DNA from: Pseudomonas entomophila
Lineage (GTDB): Bacteria; Pseudomonadota; Gammaproteobacteria; Pseudomonadales; Pseudomonadaceae
Assembly (NCBI RefSeq): GCF_013523125.1
Contig: NZ_JAAMQJ010000023.1
Coordinates: 1-64,000, forward strand
Length of the DNA stretch: 64,000 nt
Direction of reading: 5' to 3'
This document shows positions 36,388 through 52,727 of this stretch, in pieces. The notes beneath the pieces were generated by a model. That model was not told the origin of the DNA and made no database searches. It worked only from the letters and a program-made list of their open reading frames with translations. Made by a program: the position numbers and the translations under genes. Every line of letters starts with the position of its first letter. Position 1 is the stretch's first letter.

Positions 36388-36786
36388 TTACTCCTCGGCG
36401 TCCGGCTTGTCGGCATCCTGGTGCTGACGGTCTTCGGCCACCGCACGCTCGATCAGCGCCGACAGGTGGGCCCCTCGGCTGATGCTCTCGTCGAAGTGAA
36501 AGTGCAACTGCGGGACGCTGCGCAGGTTCATCGCGCGGCCCAGGTGCAGGCGCAGGAAGCTGGCGGCGCTGTTGAGCGCCTTGAGGGTCTGTGCCACCGT
36601 ATCGGAACCATCGGCACCCATGACGGTGATGAACACCTTGGCATGGCCCAGGTCACGGCTGACGTCCACGGCGGTGATGGTCACCAGGCCGACACGGGGA
36701 TCCTTGACCTCGCGACGGATCAGGTCAGCCAGTTCGCGCTGCATCTGATCGCCGATACGTTGGGTACGGCTGTATTCTTTTGCCAT
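36388..36786 (-). CDS. rbfA: 30S ribosome-binding factor A
   Basis: A 132-residue KH-like protein needed for 16S rRNA 5'-end maturation and cold adaptation. Recognisable segments are [41 protein letters not shown] and [14 protein letters not shown]. The C-terminus is an acidic tail ([15 protein letters not shown]). It lies between infB and truB, the usual order. Confidence 0.96.
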   Translation of the reverse strand: MAKEYSRTQRIGDQMQRELADLIRREVKDPRVGLVTITAVDVSRDLGHAKVFITVMGADGSDTVAQTLKALNSAASFLRLHLGRAMNLRSVPQLHFHFDESISRGAHLSALIERAVAEDRQHQDADKPDAEE

Positions 36787-36814
36787 CGTTGTTACCTGTC
36801 ACTGAAGCGGCAAA

Positions 36815-36844
36815 CGCCCGACCAGGCGAAAGCCTGACCGGGCG
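36815..36844 (-). repeat. GAAA-loop hairpin between infB and rbfA
   Basis: CGCCCGACCAGGC and GCCTGACCGGGCG form a 13-bp stem with internal mismatches around a GAAA (TTTC on the minus strand) loop. There is no T tract. It may tune rbfA expression relative to infB. Confidence 0.5.
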
Positions 36845-36907
36845 CTGTTCGTAGAGCGCGATCGGGTCCTCGCAGAGGATGACCCGACGTTCTCCCTGGC
36901 ACGTTGC

Positions 36908-39433
36908 TTAGAGCGTACGCGCCACCTGGACCTTCTCGAAGACTTCGATCTTGTCGCCGACCTTGACGTCGTTGTAGCTCTTGACACCAATGCCGCACTC
37001 CATGCCCGAACGGACTTCGGCAGCGTCGTCCTTGAAGCGACGCAGCGATTCCAGCTCGCCTTCGAAGATCACCACGTCCTCGCGCAGTACGCGGATCGGA
37101 CGGTTGCGGTAGACGGTGCCTTCGATGACCATGCAGCCAGCGACAGCGCCGAACTTCGGCGAACGGAACACGTCACGCACTTCGGCGACGCCCAGGATGT
37201 TCTCGCGAACATCGCTGCCGAGCATGCCGGTCAGGGCCTTCTTGACGTCTTCGATGATGTCGTAGATCACGTTGTAGTAACGCATATCCAGACCTTCCTG
37301 CTCGACGATCTTGCGCGCACCGGCATCGGCACGCACGTTGAAGCCGAACAGCACCGCATTGGACGCCAGCGCCAGGTTGGCGTCGCTCTCGGTGATACCA
37401 CCGACACCGCCACCGACCACACGCACCTGGACTTCGTCGTTGCCCAACCCGCCGAGCGAGCCTTGCAGCGCTTCCAGGGAACCGCGCACATCGGTCTTGA
37501 GGACGATGTTGAGGGTCTTCTTCTCTTCCTGACCCATGGTCTCGAAGATGTTTTCCAGCTTGCCGGCGTGCGCACGGGCCAGCTTGACCTCGCGGTACTT
37601 GCCTTGACGGAACATGGCCACTTCACGGGCTTTCTTCTCGTCGGCGACCACGGACAGCTCGTCACCGGCTTCCGGCGTACCGTCCAGGCCGAGGATCTCG
37701 ACCGGGATCGACGGGCCGGCTTCCTTCACAGGCTTGCCGTTCTCGTCGAGCATGGCACGGACGCGGCCGTAGTTGGAACCGCACAGCACCATGTCGCCCT
37801 GACGCAGCGTACCGTCCTGAACCAGGATGGTAGCGACCGGACCGCGGCCCTTGTCGAGACGCGATTCGACCACGACGCCACGACCTGGCGCGGTCGGCGT
37901 CGCGCTCAGCTCGAGGATCTCGGCCTGCAGCAGGACGGCTTCGAGCAGCTCGTCGACACCGGTACCCATCTTCGCCGAGACCTTCACGAACGGCGTGTCA
38001 CCACCCCAGTCCTCGGAGGTCACGCCTTCGACGGACAGCTCGTTGCGAATACGGTCGAGGTCCGCGCCTGGCTTGTCGATCTTGTTCACCGCCACGACCA
38101 GCGGAACGCCCGCTGCCTTGGCATGCTGAACGGCTTCGCGGGTCTGTGGCATCACGCCGTCGTCCGCCGCCACCACCAGGATGACGATGTCGGTGGCCTT
38201 GGCACCACGGGCACGCATCGCGGTGAACGCGGCGTGGCCTGGGGTATCGAGGAAGGTGACCATGCCGCGGTCGGTTTCCACGTGGTAGGCACCGATGTGC
38301 TGGGTGATACCACCGGCCTCGCCTGCGGCAACCTTGGCACGACGGATGTAGTCGAGCAGCGAGGTCTTGCCATGGTCGACGTGGCCCATCACGGTCACCA
38401 CCGGTGCACGCGACTCGGTCTCGCCTTCGAACTTCAGCGATTCGGCCAGGGAGTCTTCCAGCGCGGTGTCGCTGACCAGCTTGACCTTGTGGCCCAGCTC
38501 TTCGGCGACCAGCTGTGCGGTTTCACGGTCCAGCACCTGGTTGATGGTGACGGGCGTGCCCAGCTTGAACATGAACTTGACGACTTCGGCGCCCTTGACG
38601 GCCATCTGCTGTGCCAGCTCGGAGACGGTGATGGTCTCGCCGAGGGTGACGTCACGGACGATCGGGCCAGTCGGGCTCTGGAAGCCATGCTGGTTGCGCT
38701 TCTTCAGCTTGCCCTTGCCACCGCGACCGCGACGGAAACCATCGCTCTCTTCTTCGGTAGTACGCGGCGCAGCACGCGGCGTCGGGGCCTTCTCTTTCTC
38801 TTTGACCTTGACCTTCACCGATACGCGCGGCGCCTCGTTGCGGCGCTCGCCACGACGATCGTCCTCACGGGCACGCTCGCCACGACGGGCGTCGTCCTTC
38901 TTGCGCTCGGCAGCACGCGCCGCGGCGTCTTCGGACGCTGGTGCGTTGGCCGCCGGGGCAGCCGCCGGAGCCGGGGCCGATGCCGGAGCGGCAGCCGGTG
39001 CAGGCTTGGCCGCTGCAGCCGGCTCGCGACGGGATTGCTCCTCGATGCGCTGACGGGAATCGGCGTTGGCCTTGATGCGCGCGGCTTCTTCGGCGGCACG
39101 ACGCTCTTCGAGCTCGCGTTTCTGCTCCGCCTGGATCTCTTCCTGGCTGCGCTGAACGAATACTTTCTTCTTGCGTACTTCTACGCTGATGCTCTTGCTA
39201 CCGGCGACACGCAGGGTGCTGGTGGTCTTGCGCTGCAAGGTGATCTTGCGCGGCTCTTCCGCCTTGGCCTTGTGGCCACTTTTCAGGTGGTTCAGCAAAA
39301 CCTGCTTTTCATTGTCGGTCACTACCTGACCGGCGTCGGTGTGCGGCAGACCTGCCTCACGCATCTGCTGCAGCAGGCGCTCTACCGGTGCTTCGACCTC
39401 TCGGGCCAGTTCTTTCACCGTGACTTGCGTCAT
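36908..39433 (-). CDS. infB: Translation initiation factor IF-2
   Basis: An 841-residue GTPase that brings initiator tRNA to the 30S subunit. The N-terminus (1-50) is an IF2-N domain, followed by a long charged Ala/Lys/Glu/Arg and Pro-rich linker (about 60-260). The G domain (about 340-510) carries [17 protein letters not shown] and NKIDKPGAD. Domains II-IV follow, with the fMet-tRNA-binding C-terminus. The linker is low-complexity. The initiator tRNA gene lies in the same cluster. Confidence 0.97.
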   Translation of the reverse strand: MTQVTVKELAREVEAPVERLLQQMREAGLPHTDAGQVVTDNEKQVLLNHLKSGHKAKAEEPRKITLQRKTTSTLRVAGSKSISVEVRKKKVFVQRSQEEIQAEQKRELEERRAAEEAARIKANADSRQRIEEQSRREPAAAAKPAPAAAPASAPAPAAAPAANAPASEDAAARAAERKKDDARRGERAREDDRRGERRNEAPRVSVKVKVKEKEKAPTPRAAPRTTEEESDGFRRGRGGKGKLKKRNQHGFQSPTGPIVRDVTLGETITVSELAQQMAVKGAEVVKFMFKLGTPVTINQVLDRETAQLVAEELGHKVKLVSDTALEDSLAESLKFEGETESRAPVVTVMGHVDHGKTSLLDYIRRAKVAAGEAGGITQHIGAYHVETDRGMVTFLDTPGHAAFTAMRARGAKATDIVILVVAADDGVMPQTREAVQHAKAAGVPLVVAVNKIDKPGADLDRIRNELSVEGVTSEDWGGDTPFVKVSAKMGTGVDELLEAVLLQAEILELSATPTAPGRGVVVESRLDKGRGPVATILVQDGTLRQGDMVLCGSNYGRVRAMLDENGKPVKEAGPSIPVEILGLDGTPEAGDELSVVADEKKAREVAMFRQGKYREVKLARAHAGKLENIFETMGQEEKKTLNIVLKTDVRGSLEALQGSLGGLGNDEVQVRVVGGGVGGITESDANLALASNAVLFGFNVRADAGARKIVEQEGLDMRYYNVIYDIIEDVKKALTGMLGSDVRENILGVAEVRDVFRSPKFGAVAGCMVIEGTVYRNRPIRVLREDVVIFEGELESLRRFKDDAAEVRSGMECGIGVKSYNDVKVGDKIEVFEKVQVARTL

Positions 39434-39460
39434 GCACTTCTCTCCTCAGGCCGCGCCTAA

Positions 39461-40942
39461 TTACTCGAACCAGTGGGCTCGGGCGGCCATGATCAACTTG
39501 CCGGCACGCTCTTGGTCGATGCCGTCGATGTCGAGCAGGTCGTCAATCGACTGCTCGGCCAGGTCTTCGCGGTTAACCACGCCGCGCACCGCCAGTTCCG
39601 CTGCCAGGTCGTCGTCCATGCCCTCGAGGGAGAGCAAGTCTTCGGCCGGATGCGCGTCTGCCAGTTTTTCCTCGGTAGCGATGGCCTTGGTCAACAAACG
39701 ATCCTTGGCACGAGCGCGAAGCTCGTTGACGATGTCTTCGTCAAAGCCGTCGATGTTGAGCATTTCTTCCAACGGTACGTAGGCAATTTCTTCCAGATTG
39801 GTGAAGCCTTCGTCGACCAGCACCTGAGCCAGTTCTTCATCGACTTCCAGCTCTTCGATGAAGTTGCGCAGGATGTCGCCCGTCTCGGCCTGCTGCTTGG
39901 CCTGGATGTCCTTCTCGGTCATCACGTTCAAGGTCCAGCCGCTCAGCTGGCTGGCCAGGCGAACGTTCTGACCGCCGCGACCGATCGCCTGGGCGAGGTT
40001 GTCCTCGGCCACGGCGATGTCCATGGCATGGGCATCCTCGTCGACGATGATGGCGGCAACTTCGGCGGGCGACATGGCATTGATGACGAATTGTGCCGGG
40101 TTCTCGTCCCAGAGGACGATGTCCACGCGCTCGCCACCCAGTTCGCCGGAAACGGCCTGGACGCGCGAGCCACGCATGCCGATGCAGGCACCCTGCGGGT
40201 CGATGCGCTTATCCTTCGAGCGCACGGCGATCTTGGCGCGCGAACCCGGATCACGGGACGCAGCCATCACCTCGATCAGACCCTCGGCGATTTCCGGGAC
40301 TTCGATCCGGAACAGCTCGATCAGCATCTGTGGAGCGGTACGCGACAGGATCAGCTGCGGACCACGGTTTTCGGTACGGATTTCCTTGAGCAGCGCACGC
40401 AGGCGCACGCCAACCCGGAAGGTTTCGCGAGCGATGATGTCTTCGCGCGCCAGCAGCGCCTCGGCGTTGTTGCCCAGGTCGACGATGACGTTGTCGCGGG
40501 TGACTTTCTTGACCGTACCCGAGATGATCTCACCGACGCGCTCGCGGTAGGCGTCGACGATCTGCGCACGCTCGGCCTCACGGACCTTCTGTACGATGAC
40601 CTGCTTGGCGGTCTGGGCGGCGATGCGACCGAACTCGATGGACTCGATCTTTTCCTCGATCACGTCACCGACGTTGGCCTCGGGATGACTGTCCTTGATC
40701 TTGCTCGGCCAGACTTCAATGGCCGGATCGTCCAGGTCGTCTTCCTCGACCACGGTCCAGCGACGGAAGGTTTCGTAGCTACCGGTGTGGCGGTTGATTT
40801 CCACACGCAGGTCGACTTCGTCTTCAAAACGCTTCTTGGTCGCGGTGGCCAGGGCCACTTCCAGCGCCTCGAAAATGACGCCGGGCGGAACGCCCTTTTC
40901 GTTGGATACCGATTCAACAACCAGCAGTACTTCTTTGCTCAT
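39461..40942 (-). CDS. nusA: Transcription termination/antitermination factor NusA
   Basis: A 493-residue RNA polymerase-associated factor for pausing, termination and rRNA antitermination (its partner site, boxA, is at the left edge). An N-terminal RNAP-binding domain (1-125) is followed by S1 (about 135-200), two KH domains (about 205-340) and two C-terminal acidic helix-hairpin-helix repeats (about 365-490), as in E. coli. I chose the ATG at 40942 ([12 protein letters not shown]) over an upstream start. It lies between rimP and infB. Confidence 0.97.
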   Translation of the reverse strand: MSKEVLLVVESVSNEKGVPPGVIFEALEVALATATKKRFEDEVDLRVEINRHTGSYETFRRWTVVEEDDLDDPAIEVWPSKIKDSHPEANVGDVIEEKIESIEFGRIAAQTAKQVIVQKVREAERAQIVDAYRERVGEIISGTVKKVTRDNVIVDLGNNAEALLAREDIIARETFRVGVRLRALLKEIRTENRGPQLILSRTAPQMLIELFRIEVPEIAEGLIEVMAASRDPGSRAKIAVRSKDKRIDPQGACIGMRGSRVQAVSGELGGERVDIVLWDENPAQFVINAMSPAEVAAIIVDEDAHAMDIAVAEDNLAQAIGRGGQNVRLASQLSGWTLNVMTEKDIQAKQQAETGDILRNFIEELEVDEELAQVLVDEGFTNLEEIAYVPLEEMLNIDGFDEDIVNELRARAKDRLLTKAIATEEKLADAHPAEDLLSLEGMDDDLAAELAVRGVVNREDLAEQSIDDLLDIDGIDQERAGKLIMAARAHWFE

Positions 40943-41001
40943 CGTACGCCTCGCCTTGCGCAAGCCTTCAGACCCGGAATCTCCGCCGGGCCAGGCACGT
41001 C

Positions 41002-41460
41002 TCAGTCAAAACTGGGAATGATATTGGCCTTGTCGATCGAATCGATCGGCAGCAGGAACTCGTGGGTGTCTACCTGAACCACCACGTCCTGCTCCTCCAC
41101 ACCGCGGAGAAGGCCTTGGAAATTACGCCGCCCTTCGAACGGCGTACGCAGTTTGATCTTCACTTGTTCGCCGGCATGCAGGGCGAACTGTTCAAGGGTG
41201 AACAGCGGCCGATCCATGCCGGGAGAAGACACTTCGAGGGTATATTCGGAGCTGATTGGATCTTCTACATCCAGTACGCCACTGGCCTGACGGCTGACCG
41301 CTTCGCAGTCGTCCACCAGGATGCCGCCCTCTTTGTCGATGTAGATACGCAGGACCGAATGCTTGCCTTGGGAGATGAATTCGATCCCCCAGCATTGGTA
41401 GCCCAGACCCTCGACAACCGGGGCCAGCAAAGCCTGCAACTGTTCTAGCTTGCTCGACAC
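41002..41460 (-). CDS. rimP: Ribosome maturation factor RimP
   Basis: A 152-residue 30S assembly factor ([46 protein letters not shown]...[19 protein letters not shown]). The GTG start at 41460 has GAGGGGG upstream and gives the family length. It begins the rimP-nusA-infB-rbfA-truB-rpsO-pnp run. A terminator after the upstream initiator tRNA separates it, so it needs read-through or its own promoter in the 95 bases before it. Confidence 0.95.
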   Translation of the reverse strand: MSSKLEQLQALLAPVVEGLGYQCWGIEFISQGKHSVLRIYIDKEGGILVDDCEAVSRQASGVLDVEDPISSEYTLEVSSPGMDRPLFTLEQFALHAGEQVKIKLRTPFEGRRNFQGLLRGVEEQDVVVQVDTHEFLLPIDSIDKANIIPSFD

Positions 41461-41555
41461 CTGAACCCCCTCGTGCATGCTGTGCAAATAAAAAATGGGC
41501 GAAGCGCCCATCCCTGATACGCCGTCGGACAACGGCGCTAAGACTGTTCAGCCAA

Positions 41556-41578
41556 CAAAAAGCCCCTGTGAAGGGGCT
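41556..41578 (-). terminator. Terminator between tRNA-fMet and rimP
   Basis: On the minus strand AGCCCCT-TCAC-AGGGGCT is followed by TTTTG, 11 bases after the tRNA 3' end. A perfect 7-bp stem. Confidence 0.85.
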
Positions 41579-41588
41579 CCGCTGACAT

Positions 41589-41665
<77 letters not shown>

Positions 41666-41681
41666 TCAACGCTGGAGCGAA

Positions 41682-41711
41682 AGTATAAGACCGAACCCGC
41701 GAAGGGGTCAA
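41682..41711 (-). promoter_or_regulatory. Promoter of tRNA-fMet
   Basis: On the minus strand TTGACC (41711-41706), an 18-bp spacer and TATACT (41687-41682) lie about 16 bases upstream of the tRNA 5' end, allowing independent transcription of the initiator tRNA. Confidence 0.7.
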
Positions 41712-41727
41712 TCTGACCTCCACCTGC

Positions 41728-41750
41728 AAGAAAGCCCGCAACAGCGGGCT
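41728..41750 (-). terminator. Terminator after tRNA-Leu
   Basis: On the minus strand AGCCCGC-TGTT-GCGGGCT is followed by TTCTTGC, 14 bases after the tRNA-Leu 3' end. The 7-bp stem is perfect; the T tract is short. Confidence 0.75.
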
Positions 41751-41763
41751 CTCATGCTTCAAT

Positions 41764-41849
41764 TGGTACCGAGAAGGGGACTCGAACCCCTACACCCTAT
41801 GGGCACAACCACCTCAAGGTTGCGTGTCTACCAATTCCACCACCTCGGC
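41764..41849 (-). tRNA. tRNA-Leu (anticodon GAG)
   Basis: 86 bases including CCA. It has the long variable arm of a class II tRNA, the anticodon loop TTGAGGT in a CAACC/GGTTG stem, and the T arm GGGGTTCGAGTCCCC. It lies 18 bases after the secG stop, so it is probably processed from the secG transcript. Confidence 0.95.
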
Positions 41850-41867
41850 AATACTACATGAAACCTA

Positions 41868-42266
41868 TTACTGCTGCTCTTCAGCCGGAGGAGGTACATC
41901 ACCCGCAGTTGGGGTCGTTGCGCTCTTCTGTTCTTGGAGCACCGGTACATCATCATTCAATACCGGTTTTTGTTGCTGCTGGACTTCCATGACCGCTGGA
42001 TCTGGGAGACCGGCTTGAGAAAGCTCATGTGCTTTCTGCTTTGCGAAGTATCCTAACCCAAGTGCCGTCAAAAAGAAAGAGGCAGCAAGTATAGCAGTGA
42101 TTTTACTCAGGAACGTGGCGGAGCCCTGACTACCGAATACGGTATTCGAAGCACCTGCGCCAAACGAAGCACCGGCTTCCGCACCTTTACCCTGTTGCAG
42201 CAACACCAGCGCAATAACCCCGATGGCACCCAACAGATGAAAAACGACTACGACTGTTTCCAGCAT
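41868..42266 (-). CDS. secG: Preprotein translocase subunit SecG
   Basis: A 132-residue SecYEG subunit with two membrane helices (about 3-21 and 53-72) separated by the conserved [32 protein letters not shown] loop, which has the GxGAS-type signature. A Pro/Gln/Glu-rich C-terminal tail (about 85-132) follows. The start is the ATG at 42266; a longer frame reads into tpiA. It lies four bases after tpiA. Confidence 0.95.
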   Translation of the reverse strand: MLETVVVVFHLLGAIGVIALVLLQQGKGAEAGASFGAGASNTVFGSQGSATFLSKITAILAASFFLTALGLGYFAKQKAHELSQAGLPDPAVMEVQQQQKPVLNDDVPVLQEQKSATTPTAGDVPPPAEEQQ

Positions 42267-42270
42267 TTGT

Positions 42271-43026
42271 TCAGTTTCCTGCGGCGCGACAAATTGCACC
42301 GAATTCGTCTGCGTTCAGGGACGCTCCACCAATGAGCCCCCCATCGATATCCGGCATGCCGAACAACTCAACCGCATTGGCTGCCTTGACACTGCCGCCG
42401 TACAGGATCTGTACGTTGGCGGCGATCTCGGCATCCTTTGCCGCCAGCTGGCTTCGGATCGCGGCGTGCACATCCTGAGCCTGCTGAGGCGTTGCCGTCA
42501 GCCCCGTGCCGATAGCCCAGACGGGCTCGTAGGCGATGACTGCATTGGCAAAGGCCGTAACACCACATGCATCGATGATACTGCCCAGCTGACGACCGAC
42601 GACGTCGAGCGTCTTGCCCGCCTCGCGCTCTTCCAGGGTTTCCCCTATGCAGAGCACCGGCTTCAAACCACTGGCCTGGGCGGCTGCAAACTTGCGCTGG
42701 AGCACATCGTCGTCTTCGCCCATCAACTGGCGACGCTCGGAGTGCCCGACCAGAACAAGTTCACACCCTACGTCGGCGAGTTGAGTCGGCGAAAGCTCGC
42801 CGGTCAATGCGCCCTGCCCAGGCTGTACCGCAGAATTCTGTGCCCCGACGATGATCTCCGTGCCCTGCACACCCTCGATGACCGAGGAAATGAACAGCGC
42901 CGGTGGGAACACTGCGACTTCGATACTCCCCAGGAGGGGCAGCCTGCTCAGGCCCGAGATAAGCTCAGCGACGCTGGCGCGGGTACCGTGCATTTTCCAG
43001 TTACCAGCTACCATGGGGCGACGCAT
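42271..43026 (-). CDS. tpiA: Triosephosphate isomerase
   Basis: A 251-residue glycolytic enzyme. The catalytic residues are in [10 protein letters not shown] (Lys11), VGHSERR (His about 95) and [11 protein letters not shown] (Glu about 166), and the phosphate-binding YGGSV is near 209. The order glmM-tpiA-secG is standard in gammaproteobacteria. Confidence 0.97.
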   Translation of the reverse strand: MRRPMVAGNWKMHGTRASVAELISGLSRLPLLGSIEVAVFPPALFISSVIEGVQGTEIIVGAQNSAVQPGQGALTGELSPTQLADVGCELVLVGHSERRQLMGEDDDVLQRKFAAAQASGLKPVLCIGETLEEREAGKTLDVVGRQLGSIIDACGVTAFANAVIAYEPVWAIGTGLTATPQQAQDVHAAIRSQLAAKDAEIAANVQILYGGSVKAANAVELFGMPDIDGGLIGGASLNADEFGAICRAAGN

Positions 43027-43092
43027 GCTTTACCTCGTCGATCAAAGTGGGCGCAGATCTTATCCAAACCGATTCGCGCTGGCAAGCCTCTT

Positions 43093-44433
43093 TCACGCAC
43101 AAACCTCGGTGACCAGTTTGGCCAGCGATTCGGCATGCTTGCGCACCTGGCCTTCGTCATCGCCCTCGACCATCACCCGTACCAGCGGCTCGGTACCCGA
43201 CTTGCGCAGCAGTACGCGGCCACGCCCGGCCATGGCCTCGGTCGCCTCGGCGCTGGCCTGCTTGACCTCGGGATGCTCCAGTGGGTCGACGTCGCTGCCG
43301 GAGAAGCGCACGTTGATCAGCACCTGCGGGCATTTGCGCAGCGCCTGACGGGCTTGCGCCAGCGTCTCGCCGCGGCGCTTGAGCGCCATCAGCACCTGCA
43401 GCGCGGCGATGATCGCATCGCCCGTGGTGGTGTGGTTGCAGCACACCACGTGCCCGGAGTTCTCGCCACCGAGCTGCCAGTCACGCTCCTGCAGCTCGGC
43501 CATCACGTAACGATCGCCCACCTTGGCACGCGCGAACGGAATGCCCAGCTCGCCCAGAGCCAGCTCCAGGCCCAGGTTGCTCATCAGGGTCCCGACCACG
43601 CCGCCCTGCAGCTTGCCGCGCTCCTGGAGGTCGCGGGCGATGATGAACAGCAGTTCGTCGCCATCGACGATCGCACCGGTGTGGTCGACCATCAGCACGC
43701 GGTCGCCGTCGCCATCGAAGGCGATGCCCAGGTCGGCGTGCCCGACCAGCACGGCGGCCTGCAGCGACTCGATGTGGGTCGAGCCGCAGCTCTCGTTGAT
43801 GTTCAGCCCGTCGGGCTGGGCATGCAGCACGGTCACGTCGGCGCCCAGCTCGCGGAACACGCTCGGGGCCACCTTGTACGTCGCGCCGTGGGCACAGTCG
43901 ACCACCAGCTTGAGGCCGGCGAAATCGGTGCTGCTCGGCACGCTGCTCTTGCAGAACTCGATGTAGCGGCCGGCCGCGTCGTTGATCCGCGAGACCTTGC
44001 CCAGCTTGCTCGACTCGACGACGGTCATCGGCTGATCGAGCAGCTCCTCGATCATCAGTTCGATGTCGTCGGGCAGCTTGACACCCTGGCCCGAGAAGAA
44101 CTTGATGCCATTGTCATCGTGGGGGTTGTGCGAGGCACTGATGACGATGCCGGCTTCGGCGTGGAAGGTGCGCGTCAGGTAAGCGATGGCCGGCGTGGGC
44201 ATCGGCCCCAGCAGCATCACGTCGGCACCGGCGGCGGACAGCCCGGCCTCCAGGGCCGACTCGAACATGTAGCCGGAGATCCGCGTGTCCTTGCCGACCA
44301 GCACGCGGCAGTTGCCCTGCTTGCGGAAGGCCATGCCCGCCGCCCAGCCGAGCTTGAGCATGAAGTCGGGCGTGATCGGGTACTCACCGACACGGCCACG
44401 GATGCCGTCGGTACCAAAGTATTTTCTGCTCAT
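43093..44433 (-). CDS. glmM: Phosphoglucosamine mutase
   Basis: A 446-residue enzyme converting glucosamine-6-phosphate to glucosamine-1-phosphate for UDP-GlcNAc, and so for peptidoglycan and LPS. The phosphorylated Ser101 is in [13 protein letters not shown], the Mg loop is DGDGDR (about 243-248) and the phosphate-binding [12 protein letters not shown] is near 410. It follows folP by 20 bases. Confidence 0.97.
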   Translation of the reverse strand: MSRKYFGTDGIRGRVGEYPITPDFMLKLGWAAGMAFRKQGNCRVLVGKDTRISGYMFESALEAGLSAAGADVMLLGPMPTPAIAYLTRTFHAEAGIVISASHNPHDDNGIKFFSGQGVKLPDDIELMIEELLDQPMTVVESSKLGKVSRINDAAGRYIEFCKSSVPSSTDFAGLKLVVDCAHGATYKVAPSVFRELGADVTVLHAQPDGLNINESCGSTHIESLQAAVLVGHADLGIAFDGDGDRVLMVDHTGAIVDGDELLFIIARDLQERGKLQGGVVGTLMSNLGLELALGELGIPFARAKVGDRYVMAELQERDWQLGGENSGHVVCCNHTTTGDAIIAALQVLMALKRRGETLAQARQALRKCPQVLINVRFSGSDVDPLEHPEVKQASAEATEAMAGRGRVLLRKSGTEPLVRVMVEGDDEGQVRKHAESLAKLVTEVCA

Positions 44434-44453
44434 GACGAGGCTCCAGGATTCTT

Positions 44454-45305
44454 TTATTCGGCGTTCTGCACCGCAGCGATCATGCGCACCACATCGACGG
44501 TCTCGTGCACATCATGGACGCGAAGGATACGCGCGCCCTGGGTCATCGCCAAGGCAGCCAACGCCAGGCTGCCATAGAGTCGCTCATCGACCGATCGTTC
44601 CAGGGTCAGGCCGATCATGCTCTTGCGCGACACGCCGACCAGCAGCGGACGGCCCAGGCGATGCAACACCTCGAGGTGCTTGAACAGGCTGAGGTTGTGC
44701 GCCAGCGTCTTGGCGAAGCCGAACCCCGGATCGAGCACGATGCGACTGGCGTCGATACCGACAGCCGCGCAGGCCGCCATGCGCGATTCCAGATAGCGCG
44801 CCACATCCTGGGTCACATCGTCGTAGTGCGGGTCATCCTGCATGGTGCCGGGCTCGCCGCGCATGTGCATCAGGCACACGGGCAGCCCCGTGGCAGCAGC
44901 AGCATCCAGCGCGCCGTCGCGCTCGAGCGCACGCACATCGTTGATCAGGCCGGCGCCCAGACGCGCGGCTTCGCGCATGACCGCAGGCGTGGAGGTATCG
45001 ACCGAAATGACTACGTCCAGGTGGGCGGCGATGGCTTCGACCATCGGCGCCACACGCTCGAGCTCCTCGGTGACCGACACGGCACGCGCGCCTGGGCGGG
45101 TGGATTCACCACCCACGTCGATCAGCGTCGCACCCGCCGCCACCATGGCTTCGGCATGGCGCAGTGCCGCGTCACGGCGCGCGAACTGGCCACCATCGGA
45201 AAAGGAGTCAGGGGTGACGTTGAGGATGCCCATGACATGGGTCTGGGACAGATCGAGCACCCGGTTGCCGCAGGGCAACCGGGTGGGGTACTGCTGAGAG
45301 CTCAT
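44454..45305 (-). CDS. folP: Dihydropteroate synthase
   Basis: A 283-residue folate enzyme, the sulfonamide target, joining the pterin pyrophosphate made by FolK to p-aminobenzoate. Signature sequences are [15 protein letters not shown] (about 25-39) and [12 protein letters not shown] (about 62-73). GFGFAKT, the phosphate site and the C-terminal RVHDV segment are also present. It lies between ftsH and glmM, a conserved arrangement, eight bases after ftsH. Confidence 0.97.
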   Translation of the reverse strand: MSSQQYPTRLPCGNRVLDLSQTHVMGILNVTPDSFSDGGQFARRDAALRHAEAMVAAGATLIDVGGESTRPGARAVSVTEELERVAPMVEAIAAHLDVVISVDTSTPAVMREAARLGAGLINDVRALERDGALDAAAATGLPVCLMHMRGEPGTMQDDPHYDDVTQDVARYLESRMAACAAVGIDASRIVLDPGFGFAKTLAHNLSLFKHLEVLHRLGRPLLVGVSRKSMIGLTLERSVDERLYGSLALAALAMTQGARILRVHDVHETVDVVRMIAAVQNAE

Positions 45306-45313
45306 AGGCGCCC

Positions 45314-47236
<1,923 letters not shown>

Positions 47237-47444
47237 TTAGCTACCCTCTGAGGTCCGGCGCACGACGCGGCCGTGCCTCGCATGATATTCACCGGCGTAA
47301 CTTACTACATTACCTACGCATCCGCAGGCGCCGTCTGTAACCCTTTGTGAAACTTAGCCTACACGAAGATCCGACACGCCCGTCAGAAACCGCCGATTGG
47401 AATTACCTATCGCTCGACGTGGCAACACGTACCTGCGGCACGCC

Positions 47445-48068
47445 CTACCCCTTCCAACCCCTGGCGAGCAGGTACTGCTCGCGGGAACGGTCCCGCGACG
47501 AGGACGGCTTGCGCATCTGCACCTTGTCGAACTTGCCACGCACGTCCTTGAGGTACTGATCGAAGCCTTCACCCTGGAATATCTTGATCAGAAAATCGCC
47601 GCCAGGTTTCAATACGCGGCTGGCCAGATCCAGGGCCAGCTCGCACAGGAACATTGCCCGCGGCATGTCGACCTCGGGCGTACCACTCATATTGGGGGCC
47701 ATGTCGGAAATCACAAGGTCCACGTGGGAATCGCCGACCGCCTGCAGGATGCGCTCGAGCACTTCGTCCTGGGTGAAGTCGCCCTGGATGAAGGTCACGT
47801 CGGGGATGCTGTCCATCTCCAGGATGTCGGAGGCGATCAGACGCCCCTGCCCACCGATCAGACGACTGGTCACCTGCGACCAGCCACCCGGGGCGGCGCC
47901 CAGGTCGATCACGCTCATGCCCGGGCGGATCAGCCGGTCCTTTTCCTGGATCTCCAGCAGCTTGTAGCTGGCGCGCGAGCGGTAGCCATCCTTCTGCGCC
48001 TGTTTGACGAAGGGGTCGTTGAAATGCTCTCTCAGCCAGTTATGGCTGCTTTTGGAACGTTGCGCCAC
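47445..48068 (-). CDS. rlmE: 23S rRNA (uridine-2'-O-)-methyltransferase RlmE (FtsJ)
   Basis: A 207-residue SAM-dependent enzyme methylating U2552 of 23S rRNA. The SAM motif is [14 protein letters not shown] (about 56-69). The K-D-K-E tetrad is visible in [25 protein letters not shown] and the C-terminal SREQYLL stretch. The start is GTG at 48068 with GAGG upstream. It precedes ftsH, the usual order, with a 208-base gap between them. Confidence 0.95.
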   Translation of the reverse strand: MAQRSKSSHNWLREHFNDPFVKQAQKDGYRSRASYKLLEIQEKDRLIRPGMSVIDLGAAPGGWSQVTSRLIGGQGRLIASDILEMDSIPDVTFIQGDFTQDEVLERILQAVGDSHVDLVISDMAPNMSGTPEVDMPRAMFLCELALDLASRVLKPGGDFLIKIFQGEGFDQYLKDVRGKFDKVQMRKPSSSRDRSREQYLLARGWKG

Positions 48069-48170
48069 GGGGCACCTCGATGATATGCGTCGTGATTGAC
48101 TGGGCGGAGCCACGGGCCCTCGGGTAAAATGCCCGTCAATTTTACAGAATCAGACGAAAAGGGTCAGATT

Positions 48171-48479
48171 ATGCCGCTCAATAACGAGCAGAAGAAGCAG
48201 TACAAGTCCATTGGTCATGACCTCAAGCCTGTCCTGATCGTCGCCGGCAATGGGGTGAACGAAGGTGTGGTGGCCGAACTGGAGCGCGCCCTGGCCGATC
48301 ACGAGCTGATCAAGGTAGAGATCCGCTCGGAAGATCGCGAAGAGCGTGCCGCGGCCATCGCCGAGCTGTGCAAGGTCGGCCGCGCCGAGCTGGTGCAGAC
48401 CATCGGCAAGAAAGCCCTGATCTACCGCAAGAACCCGCAGCCGAACAAGCAGCTGTCGAACGTCCACCGCTACAAGTAA
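48171..48479 (+). CDS. yhbY: YhbY family ribosome assembly RNA-binding protein
   Basis: A 102-residue CRM-domain protein associated with pre-50S particles (MPLNNEQKKQYKSIGHDLKPVLIVAGNGVNEGVVAELERALADHELIKVEI...GRAELVQTIGKKALIYRKNP). It is divergent from rlmE, as in many gammaproteobacteria, sharing a 102-base promoter region. Confidence 0.94.
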   Translation: MPLNNEQKKQYKSIGHDLKPVLIVAGNGVNEGVVAELERALADHELIKVEIRSEDREERAAAIAELCKVGRAELVQTIGKKALIYRKNPQPNKQLSNVHRYK

Positions 48480-48492
48480 GCGGTGAACCCCC

Positions 48493-48912
48493 TCAGCGGC
48501 GCGGCGCGCGCGCCCTGACGGGGACCGGCTGGGCCACCAGCACGATGCCGGCGAAGCCCAGCGCCAGGAAGCAGAACATCTGCCACCGCTCCCCGACGGC
48601 GATGCCATAGCGCAGCGTGTAGTACGCCACGCAGGCGGTGAAGCCCAGCAACAGCATCTGCCCCCGGAACTGACGCCACCAGGCCGGCAGGCCGTCGACT
48701 CGCGCCAGCACCGCCAGCTGGATCATCAGCCCGAGCCACGCCACACCGACCAGCCAACGGTCGATCTGCGCAGCGACGTCCTGCACCAGCAGGGGCGCCA
48801 GGCCGCTGACCTTGAGCGCCGGCACCAGCCCCACGTGGAACACCCACAGGCCGCCGACCCAGAAGACCTGGGCCAGCTGCCAGAGGATGCCCTCGAGGGA
48901 CGGCGCCCGCAG
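48493..48912 (-). CDS. DUF4149 membrane protein
   Basis: About 139 residues with four hydrophobic segments (FWVGGLWVFHVGLVPAL, WLVGVAWLGLMIQLAVL, MLLLGFTACVAYYTL, MFCFLALGFAGIVLVAQPV), matching the DUF4149 family commonly found beside greA. The start is a problem. After the greA stop the frame has no ATG, GTG or TTG; the homologous-looking beginning (xRAPSLEGILW) is at a CTG (48912-48910). Either CTG is used, or translation starts inside greA. There is no clear ribosome-binding site. The function is unknown. Confidence 0.65.
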   Translation of the reverse strand: MRAPSLEGILWQLAQVFWVGGLWVFHVGLVPALKVSGLAPLLVQDVAAQIDRWLVGVAWLGLMIQLAVLARVDGLPAWWRQFRGQMLLLGFTACVAYYTLRYGIAVGERWQMFCFLALGFAGIVLVAQPVPVRARAPRR

Positions 48913-48919
48913 GCGTCGG

Positions 48920-49398
48920 TCAGATGTGCTTGACTTCGACAATCTCGTACTCGACCGTGCCGTTGGGCGTCTTGACGACCACCGTGTCACCTTCTTCCTT
49001 GCCGATGATGGCACGGGCGATCGGCGCGCTGCTGGACAGCTTGCCCTTCTTCACGTCGGCCTCGTCCTCGCCGACGATCTGGTAGGTGACCTGATCGCCG
49101 GATTCGGTGTTCTCGAGCAGCACGGTAGTGCCGAAGATGACCTTGCCGGTATGGGCGATGGTGGTGACGTCGATCACCACGGCGTTCTGCAGACGGCCTT
49201 CGATGTCACGGATACGCGCCTCGACCATGCCCTGCTCTTCGCGTGCGGCATGGTATTCGGCGTTTTCCTTCAGGTCGCCCAGTTCGCGCGCTTCGCCAAT
49301 GGCCTGGCTCAGGCGTGGGCGCTCGGTCTTGCTCAGGAAGGTCAGCTCTTCTTCCAGGGCGCGAGCACCCTGGACGGTCATGGGGTACTTGGTCATGC

Positions 49399-49402
<4 letters not shown>
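48920..49402 (-). CDS. greA: Transcription elongation factor GreA
   Basis: A 160-residue factor that rescues backtracked RNA polymerase by stimulating transcript cleavage. The N-terminal coiled coil carries the acidic tip in [21 protein letters not shown] (about 36-56). The C-terminal FKBP-like domain has [20 protein letters not shown] and [17 protein letters not shown]. The ATG at 49402 overlaps the carB stop (ATGA); an ATG two codons later is possible. Confidence 0.95.
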
Positions 49403-52620
<3,218 letters not shown>

Positions 52621-52727
52621 GGTTGTCACTCAAATCCGCGGGTCAGTCGGCAAGCCGTCTTGAACGATCTTGGTCGGGCGCGTCCGGACGCGGCGCGTGC
52701 CGGTCCGGGAGCCCTGGAGCAGGATGC

